NCBI GenBank assembly: GCA_045531905.1
Contig: JAZSEY010000024.1
Span: forward strand, 76,568-140,567
Source of the DNA: RGIG6919 sp045531905
GTDB lineage: Bacteria > Bacillota > Clostridia > Lachnospirales > Lachnospiraceae
Length of the DNA stretch: 64,000 bases
Reading direction: 5' to 3'
The notes below the pieces were generated by a model. It had not been told where the DNA came from. It saw only the letters and a program-made list of their open reading frames with translations, and made no database searches. Of the stretch, positions 54,093-62,558 are shown one piece after another. Each line of letters starts with the position of its first letter. Position 1 is the first letter of the stretch. The position numbers and the translations under genes are program-made.

Positions 54093-57000
54093 ATGTCAAA
54101 TCAGGATATTTGGAGAATATTAGAAATTGAAGAAACGAAAGACGAAAACAAGATTAAGGCAGCATATCGTAAAAAGGTTGTTACGGTGAATCCGGAGGAT
54201 GATGCAGAAGGTTTTAAGTTGCTTCGTGAAGCTTTTGATGAAGCGATACGATTGTCTAAGGAAGAGAATACCTCTTCAGAAGAAGAGGAAGCAGATTTGA
54301 CAGATTTAGAAAGACACATCAAGCGGGCAGAGCAGATTTATAATAATGTGGAAACTCGTCAGAATGTGGAGATGTGGCAGGAATGGTTACAGCATCCGTT
54401 GTGTCAGGATTTGGATACAGTCAATGAAACCAGAGAAGCATTTTTGGCATTTACACTTGAGCATTTTTATATGAGTCATGAAGTGTATGCTGTGATTAAT
54501 AAGGAATTTCAGATTGTTGAGGAGCAAGAAGCTTTAAAGGAATTATTCCCTCCGAACTTTATTTCCTATCTGGCATTTCACATTGAGAATGATGACTTTT
54601 TTGAATATGATGAGTTGATGACTCGGTCAAAAAAAGATGCAGTCTTTGCGGCAAATCAGTGTGAAGATGTGGCGTTTTCAGAACTTATGCCATGTGATTA
54701 TGTGCCAGAGGATCAGTATGTCTGTGAACAGGACGGCTACATCAGTCAGGTTGCCAATTTCACACTACTGATGGAGCGATTACTGGGCACAGCGAAGGAT
54801 GAGCCAGGTTTTGGGGATTTTGTAAAGGAAGTAGCCGGCAGATTTAATTGGATGGAACAGCAGGATTTGTGGCATCCATATGAATATGTCGAAAAAATGC
54901 GATATCTCTATTACATAAAAGATGATGAGGTTTTGGCAGCATCCATGGCAGAACAGATTTTAACGAAGGATATTTTTCCAAAGTTTAGCTGCTACGGTGT
55001 AACGAGTGCTACGGAGATTATCATTGATAGAAAGGTAAGACATCCGGAATTAGAGATAGACTTTGATTTTATCAAAGCGAAGGTTCAGGCGGTGTTAGAC
55101 GAACGTCCAAAATTTACTGGTGCAAGACTGAATATGGCAAGATTGCGCATGCTGATGCATGAGTGTGAGGATGCAAAAGAGCTTGTTATGGACGTGTTAG
55201 AAGAGAACTCACAGAATGAAAAGGCAGTCGCCTTGATGCGTGAAATTAACGAGTTCCTCATTCAGAGTTTTGTGGACAAGGTGAAAGCGGAGCCTGATAA
55301 TTTAAAACATAGAATTGAGCTTGGCTGGTGTCTGTTCCAGTGTGAGCGTGGCGATGACGTGTTGCAGCTTTTGGATACATTTTCACCAGACGACAGTGTG
55401 GCATACGATTATGTGAATTTGAAGAGCCGCTGTCTGTTCAATATGAAGCGCTATGGTGAGTCGTTACCACTTTTGCTTCAGTGGAAGGAAAAGATTGAGA
55501 CCATTATTGCAGAAAATGCGGATAAATCCGATGACGAAGTATCAGATGAGATTAGAAAGAGACGTGTCCGTCTTGGTTTTTGTCTCTATTTGGTGGGTAT
55601 TTGTCATAAGGAAATTGAAAAATATGACGAGGCTGAGCAGTATCTGAAGCAGTCCATGGAGGCAGAAAAGGATAAGAATGAAGCCTATTATTATCAGGAA
55701 GCCTTGGGACTTGTATACATGGACAAGGAAAATTACGAGATGGCGGTGGATATTTGGGATAAGATGCTGAATGTCAATGAGGAATATTTGCCAGCCTATG
55801 TGCACAGACAAAAGTGTTATTTTGAACTTCGTAATGGCCAGGGTGTTGTGGATGATTATTATCGCATTTTATCGATTTATCCACAGTATTCCCCTGCTTA
55901 TGTATTGGCAGCAAAGGTCTTCAATATCTACAGCCAGTTTGAGTCTACAATGGAAGTTATCAAGCAGGCAAAGGAAAATCAGATTGAGAGCAATGCTTTA
56001 TCATTAGAAGAAGCACTTTGTTTAAAGAAGATGGGGAAATATGAAGAGGCAGTAGCACTTTTCAAAGAAATTGAAAAAAAGGTATACAATGATGAAAATG
56101 ACATAGAAGATGTGGATGACTTCTTCATGGAGGAAGCAATTGCATTTATGGCAAATGACAATTTGCCAATGGCAAAACAAATCATCGATGAAGTGATAAA
56201 AAAGAGTCCGGAGAATCGAAGAGCGCATTGGATTCGTATTGATATTGTGGAACGCATGGGAGACAATGCTCATGAGTATTACAATGAGATGAAAACAAAG
56301 TTCATGCAGGATGCAGAAGTGAACTATGAATATGGACGTTATCTGATGAAGTGCAACCGCGTTAAGGATGCGGAGTTAGAGTTCCATGCGGCTATCAAAA
56401 AGAATGAGAGTCATCATGGAGCCTATAACCAGTTAATGCATATCTGGCAAATTCGATACCGTAATGTGGAAGAAAAAGATTTTTATAAAACTGCGGTGGA
56501 GATGGCAACAAAGCAGTTGGAAAATGACAATGACTCCTACTATTATGTAGAGCGTGGTTTGCTTTATTTAGATGCCTATGAATTTGACAAGGCCATTGCA
56601 GATTTTAAGATGGCAATTGAAAAGGAAGAGGATAATGTCTATGCCATGAATGGATATGGTGTGTCATTGATGCTTCAGGGAAAATGCGAGGAAGCCATTG
56701 AGATTTTGAAACATGGTATTGAAGTGATGGAGGAAAATGAAACCCACAACCTACATTACAACCTTTCAAAATGCTATGAAATGCAGGGCAACTTCCAGGC
56801 TGCATTAGAGTGTTATCATACTATGTTAGAGGAATTTGGTGACAGTTTAGAGTGGCGTGGCCGCATGATGGATATTTGCAATAAAATGGGTGACTTTAAG
56901 GCCGCTGAGGAACTGGGTGATTATAGACAGTTAAAATATCAGGAAATGCTAGAAAATGGTAATGATAATGCCAGATATAGTATGATATATAATGATATCA

Positions 57001-57698
57001 GACGGATTGAGATTGCATATTTGTCAGATGATGTAGCCACCATTCAAGCCATGACTCCACGATTAAAAGAGGCAGCAAAGAAGATGGGCTTGTTAAAACT
57101 CATTGTGACAAAGGGACGAAATTCCGAGGAAGAAAATGGCAGAAAGAGTTCTGTGTTGTTTTCATTAGGCTTGCATTTCATGTATGTGCAACGGGATTAT
57201 CAGCAGGCAATTATCTATTTTAAGGCTGCTGTAAAATATCTGCCACCTATCAGAGATTTGGGTATTGATGATAAGGAAATGGCAGGAGACATTTACAAGG
57301 AATTGGCAGTGGCATACATGTATCATGGTAATAAGGCTAATGCTATGGTAAACGCAGACAGAGCGGTTAAGGCATATCTCCTTGACAATCAGACAAAGTC
57401 AACATATCCTGAGTATCCAAGAGAGACACCAAAGCGACTTGGCAATCTGGCATTGATTGCGTTCTGTATGGGAGATGTGAAAAAAGCATTTGCATATACT
57501 GAGCAGATGAGTGCACATCCGTTATGTGCGCATTGTCGTCACAGTGAATGTTATGAGAAGTATCTCTGTCTTGGCAGATTCCATCAGTTGTTGGGCAATT
57601 ATGCGGAAGCCTGCAAAATGTACGAAAAGGCATTTGAATTGGCACCAGAGGATGCGGAATGCAAGGTGGCAGTTGAAATGTTAAGAAATAAAAAGTAA
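54093..57698 (+). CDS. Giant J-domain/TPR protein with variant HPD motif
   Basis: A 1201-residue protein. The first 60 residues form a J-like domain (DIWRILEIEETKDENKIKAAYRKK) in which the essential HPD is replaced by NPE (VTVNPEDDAEGF). The rest is a long array of helical TPR-like repeats. Near the C-terminus HPLCAHCRHSECYEKYLC looks like a metal-binding cluster. It lies 25 bp after the ABC exporter and 42 bp before an HscC-type Hsp70. It is probably the co-chaperone of that Hsp70, recruiting clients through TPR surfaces; this is inferred. Confidence 0.85.
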   Translation: MSNQDIWRILEIEETKDENKIKAAYRKKVVTVNPEDDAEGFKLLREAFDEAIRLSKEENTSSEEEEADLTDLERHIKRAEQIYNNVETRQNVEMWQEWLQHPLCQDLDTVNETREAFLAFTLEHFYMSHEVYAVINKEFQIVEEQEALKELFPPNFISYLAFHIENDDFFEYDELMTRSKKDAVFAANQCEDVAFSELMPCDYVPEDQYVCEQDGYISQVANFTLLMERLLGTAKDEPGFGDFVKEVAGRFNWMEQQDLWHPYEYVEKMRYLYYIKDDEVLAASMAEQILTKDIFPKFSCYGVTSATEIIIDRKVRHPELEIDFDFIKAKVQAVLDERPKFTGARLNMARLRMLMHECEDAKELVMDVLEENSQNEKAVALMREINEFLIQSFVDKVKAEPDNLKHRIELGWCLFQCERGDDVLQLLDTFSPDDSVAYDYVNLKSRCLFNMKRYGESLPLLLQWKEKIETIIAENADKSDDEVSDEIRKRRVRLGFCLYLVGICHKEIEKYDEAEQYLKQSMEAEKDKNEAYYYQEALGLVYMDKENYEMAVDIWDKMLNVNEEYLPAYVHRQKCYFELRNGQGVVDDYYRILSIYPQYSPAYVLAAKVFNIYSQFESTMEVIKQAKENQIESNALSLEEALCLKKMGKYEEAVALFKEIEKKVYNDENDIEDVDDFFMEEAIAFMANDNLPMAKQIIDEVIKKSPENRRAHWIRIDIVERMGDNAHEYYNEMKTKFMQDAEVNYEYGRYLMKCNRVKDAELEFHAAIKKNESHHGAYNQLMHIWQIRYRNVEEKDFYKTAVEMATKQLENDNDSYYYVERGLLYLDAYEFDKAIADFKMAIEKEEDNVYAMNGYGVSLMLQGKCEEAIEILKHGIEVMEENETHNLHYNLSKCYEMQGNFQAALECYHTMLEEFGDSLEWRGRMMDICNKMGDFKAAEELGDYRQLKYQEMLENGNDNARYSMIYNDIRRIEIAYLSDDVATIQAMTPRLKEAAKKMGLLKLIVTKGRNSEEENGRKSSVLFSLGLHFMYVQRDYQQAIIYFKAAVKYLPPIRDLGIDDKEMAGDIYKELAVAYMYHGNKANAMVNADRAVKAYLLDNQTKSTYPEYPRETPKRLGNLALIAFCMGDVKKAFAYTEQMSAHPLCAHCRHSECYEKYLCLGRFHQLLGNYAEACKMYEKAFELAPEDAECKVAVEMLRNKK

Positions 57699-57740
57699 CA
57701 CCCGGACCAATATGTGTCCGGCAGAATAGGATTGAGAAAC

Positions 57741-59429
57741 ATGATTATTGGAATTGATTTAGGAACAACAAATAGTTTAGTTGCTTACTTTACGGAGGAT
57801 GGGCCAAAGATTATCCCAAATAGACTGGGAGAACGATTGACTCCTTCCATTGTAAGTATCGACGAAAATGACCAAATATACGTGGGGCAAACTGCCAAGG
57901 AGCGCATGCAGCTTTATCCTGATAGCACAGTCAGTGTGTTTAAGCGGGATATGGGAAGTGACAAAAAATATAAGCTGGGCTCTAAGGAGTTTACTGCAGA
58001 AGAGATTTCTTCTTTTGTGCTTCGTACATTAAAAGAGGATGCGGAGCAGTATTTGGGAGAAGAAGTGACAGAGGCAGTCATCAGTGTACCTGCTTATTTT
58101 AATGATATGAGACGAAAGTCCACCAAGCGTGCCGGAGAATTGGCGGGATTAAAGGTGGAGCGTATTATCAGTGAGCCTACAGCGGCAGCCATTGCTTATG
58201 GTCTCTATAACAGCAAAGAGAATGCCAAGTTTTTGGTATTTGACTTAGGTGGTGGTACCTTAGACGTTTCTATCTTAGAGTATTTTGACCCTATTTTAGA
58301 GGTGCGTGCAGTAGCCGGTGACAATTACCTTGGTGGCGAGGATTTTACCCAGGTGGTTGAGGATTTGTTTTATAAAGAGCATTCAGAAATCAAACCGGAA
58401 AAATTAACTTACCGTGAATTGAAGCAGATTCGCAAGCAGGCAGAGCTTTGCAAAATTGGATTTTCTGACTCCGGTACATCAAAAATGCAGTGTAAAATTG
58501 GCGATGAGATGGTAGAGATGGAATTATCCATGAAGGACTATGAAAAGGCTTGCGAGGATTTGTTTGAGCGTATTCGTATTCCGGTAAAGAGAGCACTTGC
58601 CGATGCACAGCTGAAATTAACAGATATTGACAAGATTGTGTTGGTAGGTGGCGCAACAAAACTTCCGATTATTCGTAGTTTTGTTGGAAAACTTTTCCAC
58701 GCATTCCCGGATACAACTGTAAATCCAGATGAGGCAGTGGCACTTGGTGCTGCCATTCAAGGTGCCATGAAGGAACGACAGGCAGCAATTCGCGAGGTTG
58801 TGCTTACAGATGTGTGTCCATTTACACTGGGCACAGAGGTAGTTGTGGATTTGGGTGACCATCATATGGAGGGTGGTCATTATTGTCCGATTATCGAGCG
58901 TAATACAGTGATTCCGGCCAGTCGTACTGAGAGATTTTATACGGTCAGAGATAACCAGACCAGACTTACCATTGACGTTTTACAAGGCGAGAGCCGTTAC
59001 GCAAAGAATAATCTGGCTTTGGGAACCTTGGAAATTGAAGTGCCTAAGGCAAAGGCTGGTGAGGAACCGGTGGATGTTACCTATACCTATGATATCAATT
59101 CTATCTTAGAGGTAGAAGCAACCGTTGTTTCTACGGGTAAGAAGGTAAGACAGATTATCAAGGGACAATATACTGAGATGACAGATGAGGAAATTGAAGC
59201 TCGTTTTAAGGAACTCTCTTATTTGAAGATTCATCCGAGAGACCAGGAAGAGAATAAGTTGATTCTTCTTCGAGGAGAGCGCCTCTACGAGGAAAGTCTT
59301 GGAGCAGACCGTGAGATTTTGGAGCGTGAGATTCAGAAGTTTGAGCTTGCTTTAAACTCTCAGGATAAACGAATTATTGAAAAGGAAAGACAACGTTTGA
59401 AAGCCTTCCTGGATCAGTGGGAAGAGTAA
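57741..59429 (+). CDS. hscC: HscC-like Hsp70 chaperone
   Basis: A 562-residue Hsp70. The ATPase domain has GIDLGTTNSLVA, SVPAYFND, FDLGGGTLDVS and LVGGATKLP, and is followed by a short substrate-binding region starting at DVCPFTLGTEV. The length and lack of the long DnaK lid match HscC (about 556 residues). HscC works with atypical J proteins, which fits the NPE-type J-domain gene just upstream. The ATG at 57741 is chosen because AGGA is spaced properly before it; the longer frame from 57714 is less likely. Confidence 0.9.
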   Translation: MIIGIDLGTTNSLVAYFTEDGPKIIPNRLGERLTPSIVSIDENDQIYVGQTAKERMQLYPDSTVSVFKRDMGSDKKYKLGSKEFTAEEISSFVLRTLKEDAEQYLGEEVTEAVISVPAYFNDMRRKSTKRAGELAGLKVERIISEPTAAAIAYGLYNSKENAKFLVFDLGGGTLDVSILEYFDPILEVRAVAGDNYLGGEDFTQVVEDLFYKEHSEIKPEKLTYRELKQIRKQAELCKIGFSDSGTSKMQCKIGDEMVEMELSMKDYEKACEDLFERIRIPVKRALADAQLKLTDIDKIVLVGGATKLPIIRSFVGKLFHAFPDTTVNPDEAVALGAAIQGAMKERQAAIREVVLTDVCPFTLGTEVVVDLGDHHMEGGHYCPIIERNTVIPASRTERFYTVRDNQTRLTIDVLQGESRYAKNNLALGTLEIEVPKAKAGEEPVDVTYTYDINSILEVEATVVSTGKKVRQIIKGQYTEMTDEEIEARFKELSYLKIHPRDQEENKLILLRGERLYEESLGADREILEREIQKFELALNSQDKRIIEKERQRLKAFLDQWEE

Positions 59430-59444
59430 ACTGGCGTTTAAGCG

Positions 59445-59473
59445 TTGCACAAATTACAATTCAGTGCTAAACT
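59445..59473 (+). promoter_or_regulatory. Promoter of ilvE
   Basis: TTGCAC (59445-59450) and TAAACT (59468-59473) are 17 bp apart. The 70-base leader holds a GGCATC/GATGCC hairpin; it is too short for a T-box. Confidence 0.65.
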
Positions 59474-59544
59474 AAAGGCAATGTGAAAGCATAGGCATCC
59501 CGCCATATAGACAGATAACGATGCCGAGGAAAGGATGAGAAAAT

Positions 59545-60570
59545 ATGGAAAAGAAGAACATTGATTGGTCAAATCTTGGTTTTGGCTATCAGAAGACAGA
59601 CAAGCGTTTCGTAGCAAACTATAAGAACGGTGCTTGGGAAGAGGGCGTTCTTACAGAAGACGATACCGTTACAATTAGTGAATGTGCAGGTGTTTTACAG
59701 TATGCACAGACCTGTTTTGAAGGCCTGAAGGCATACACAACAGAACAGGGAAAAATTGTCATTTTCCGTCCTGACTTAAATGCATCTCGTATGAAGGATT
59801 CCTGCGAGAGATTAGAGATGCCGGTGTTCCCAGAGGACAAATTTGTTGAGGCAGTTGTAAAGACTGTTGAGGCAAATGAGGCATATGTACCACCTTATGG
59901 TTCAGGTGCTACATTATACATCAGACCATATATGTTTGGTAGCAATCCGGTTATCGGTGTTAAGCCTGCTGATGAGTATCAGTTCAGAATTTTCACTACT
60001 CCGGTAGGTCCTTATTTCAAGGGTGGTGTAAAGCCACTTACTATCAGAGTATCTGATTTCGATAGAGCAGCACCTCATGGAACTGGACACATCAAGGCTG
60101 GTCTTAACTATGCTATGAGTTTATATGCTATCGTTGATGCACACAAAAAAGGCTTCGACGAGAATATGTATTTAGATGCAGCTACCAGAACAAAGGTAGA
60201 GGAGACTGGTGGAGCAAACTTCTTATTCGTAACAAAGGATGGAAAGGTAGTAACTCCAAAGTCAGACAGCATTTTACCATCTATTACCCGCCGTTCTCTT
60301 GTATATGTTGCAAAGGAATACTTGGGATTAGAAGTAGAAGAGAGAGAAGTATTCTTCGATGAGGTTAAGGATTTCGCTGAGTGTGGTCTTTGCGGTACAG
60401 CAGCAGTTATCTCACCAGTTGGTAAGATTGTTGACCATGGCAATGAAATCTGCCTGCCAAGTGGTATGGATGACATGGGTCCTGTAACTAAGAAGTTATA
60501 TGACACCTTAACAGGTATCCAGATGGGTAGATTGGAAGCGCCAGAAGGCTGGATTAAGGTAATTAAATAA
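59545..60570 (+). CDS. ilvE: Branched-chain amino acid aminotransferase
   Basis: A 341-residue fold-type IV PLP enzyme that interconverts leucine, isoleucine and valine with their 2-oxo acids. The PLP Lys is residue 184 in GHIKAGLNYAMSL, with YLDAATRTKVEETGGANFLFV following. The length and CFEGLKAY motif match the longer class of bacterial BCATs. It is closed by a terminator. Confidence 0.96.
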   Translation: MEKKNIDWSNLGFGYQKTDKRFVANYKNGAWEEGVLTEDDTVTISECAGVLQYAQTCFEGLKAYTTEQGKIVIFRPDLNASRMKDSCERLEMPVFPEDKFVEAVVKTVEANEAYVPPYGSGATLYIRPYMFGSNPVIGVKPADEYQFRIFTTPVGPYFKGGVKPLTIRVSDFDRAAPHGTGHIKAGLNYAMSLYAIVDAHKKGFDENMYLDAATRTKVEETGGANFLFVTKDGKVVTPKSDSILPSITRRSLVYVAKEYLGLEVEEREVFFDEVKDFAECGLCGTAAVISPVGKIVDHGNEICLPSGMDDMGPVTKKLYDTLTGIQMGRLEAPEGWIKVIK

Positions 60571-60579
60571 TAGATATTA

Positions 60580-60620
60580 AAAAAAGCAATGCTTTGCGTA
60601 GGTGCAGAGCATTGTTTTTG
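60580..60620 (+). terminator. Rho-independent terminator of ilvE
   Basis: GCAATGCTTTGC pairs with GCAGAGCATTGT around a 6-base loop and is followed by TTTT. Confidence 0.9.
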
Positions 60621-60647
60621 TTGTTTTAACATGGAAAGGATTGCAAT

Positions 60648-62441
60648 ATGAAAAGAAAGTTAAGATTATTTGCACTTATATGTTTCTCATTATTATGTTG
60701 CATCTCAAATAATGTAGTATTAGCCGCGGAACCGACGCGCATTGAGACAGAGGTACCTGACAGACCGACGCTTCCGGATGGGATACCAGGGGTTGAACAG
60801 GCAGATGTTGTCATAACGCCGGAATGGTTAGAAAAGGTATCTTCACTAAATAGTGATAGTCAGGTCACATCTTTAAAATCATCTGAACTGGATGTGCCTC
60901 ATAGGTGGGAAGTCAATATTCGTAATCGCGTGGTTACGGCAACCATTTATAACAAATCTGGTGTTAATGACGCATATACGTTGTTGAGTATCGCAGATGA
61001 AAATGGGAAGACTTTGGAGTCTCATTGGTCAAAGATGCAGAATCAAAGTAGTACTTTAACTTTGGATTTGTCTGATACAAAGAGTTTTCCAAATGGCAAA
61101 TATAAGATTTCGATTTGGGAAGGGAAACAGGTAAATGCAAGTGTTTATCAGCTTTCGTCCTATGACATTCAAATTGTAAAAGGTGTAATTTCCTTTGCTC
61201 CGGGTGGATGCTCTGCAATCGAGCAGGCATTTATCAAGCATTTGAATGAAAACTATAATCCTAAGAAATACAACAGTGTGCCACTAAAATATTTCCCTGT
61301 GGATGCAAATGAAAACTTGGATCATTATGTAGCAAAGAATATCAATACCATCATCGCAAAGGCAAAGAAAATTACTGCAAAGTGCACCACTGATGAACAG
61401 AAAACAAAGGCAATTCATGATTGGATTTGCAAGAACTTTGCTTATGATTATGAGTGTTTGAGTTCCAATGATATTAGCAAACAAGCAAATGTCGGTTGGG
61501 TATACAAGAATAAGAGAGCAGTGTGTTCAGGCTTTTCAAGATTAAATCAAGTCATGTTAACCTCTGTTGGTGTACCGTGTATGGATGTGTTTGGACCAGG
61601 AGAAGGAAATCCGAACAACATGGAATACAGTCATGAGTGGAACGTGGTATATCTAAATGGTAGTTGGCGTATTATAGATTTGACTTGGGATTGTGCCAAT
61701 CAGTATCATGGAAAAAATAGCGATAAAAACGTAACGAAGCAAGCACCTGATTATCAATACTATGGAATTCCTGCATTTTCATTTGGGTATTCTCATCATT
61801 CTGTAGATTTGCAGACCAATATTACAACGCGTTACCCAGATACATATGTAAAGAAGATTGCGCTCAAAAAGGAGCCGACCAAGTATTACAATAAAAATGA
61901 CAAGTTTTCAGAAAAATATGTTGTGAAAACAACTATGTCAGATGGTACAAAAAAGACTGTGAATCTGCGTTCAAAGGATTGTGCATCTGGCTACAATATG
62001 AAAAAAGGTGGTTGGCAAACAGTTGTTGTGAAGTATGGTGGGAAGAGCGTGAAGTACAGCATACTTGTGGTTGCCAAGGGTGTTTATATCAGTGATGGTC
62101 ATAGCAATTATGTGTTTACCTCAACCGGAAAGAAAAAAGAGGTGGCCTATGTGGCACCGATGGACAAAAATGCAAAGGCAATCACTGTAATCAGTGCATT
62201 TTCTGTTGGTGAGGATACCTACAACGTGACTGCCATTCAAAAGAATGCTTTTAAAAATTGCAAGAAACTGAAGAAAATTGTAATTAACACCACAAAGCTA
62301 AAAGCGGATACAGTTGGAAAGAATGCGTTTTCGGGTATTCATAAAAATGCTGTTATCAAGGTTCCGGCAGACAAATTAAGTGCATATAAGAAAATATTCA
62401 AGAAAAGAGGTCTGCCAAAGACTGCAAAGATAACAAAATAA
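60648..62441 (+). CDS. Secreted transglutaminase-like protein with Ig-like and leucine-rich repeat regions
   Basis: A 597-residue exported protein. The signal peptide ends near VVLAA-EP. A transglutaminase-like catalytic domain spans about 235-355 with the triad Cys293 (AVCSGFS), His329 (YSHEWNV) and Asp344 (DLTWD). A bacterial Ig-like segment follows (about 405-475) and a short leucine-rich repeat region of the BspA type closes the protein (FKNCKKLKKIVINT). No cell-wall anchor is seen. It may process peptide or polysaccharide-linked amines outside the cell; the substrate is unknown. Confidence 0.88.
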   Translation: MKRKLRLFALICFSLLCCISNNVVLAAEPTRIETEVPDRPTLPDGIPGVEQADVVITPEWLEKVSSLNSDSQVTSLKSSELDVPHRWEVNIRNRVVTATIYNKSGVNDAYTLLSIADENGKTLESHWSKMQNQSSTLTLDLSDTKSFPNGKYKISIWEGKQVNASVYQLSSYDIQIVKGVISFAPGGCSAIEQAFIKHLNENYNPKKYNSVPLKYFPVDANENLDHYVAKNINTIIAKAKKITAKCTTDEQKTKAIHDWICKNFAYDYECLSSNDISKQANVGWVYKNKRAVCSGFSRLNQVMLTSVGVPCMDVFGPGEGNPNNMEYSHEWNVVYLNGSWRIIDLTWDCANQYHGKNSDKNVTKQAPDYQYYGIPAFSFGYSHHSVDLQTNITTRYPDTYVKKIALKKEPTKYYNKNDKFSEKYVVKTTMSDGTKKTVNLRSKDCASGYNMKKGGWQTVVVKYGGKSVKYSILVVAKGVYISDGHSNYVFTSTGKKKEVAYVAPMDKNAKAITVISAFSVGEDTYNVTAIQKNAFKNCKKLKKIVINTTKLKADTVGKNAFSGIHKNAVIKVPADKLSAYKKIFKKRGLPKTAKITK

Positions 62442-62443
62442 AG

Positions 62444-62485
62444 AACAAAAGAGGTTATATAAAATTGGTATAGCCTCTTTTATTT
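62444..62485 (+). terminator. Rho-independent terminator
   Basis: AAAAGAGGTTATA pairs with TATAGCCTCTTTT around a short loop and is followed by ATTTTT. Confidence 0.88.
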
Positions 62486-62558
62486 TTCAGCATTTTTTGG
62501 TACAATGTACGTTGGGTTTGCATTTTTATGCAAAAGAGATACATAAGGAGGAATAAAA

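Noticed and set aside
59474..59540. Possible T-box or attenuator before ilvE
   Set aside because: The leader is too short, there is no T-box sequence, and the GGCATC/GATGCC hairpin has no T-run.
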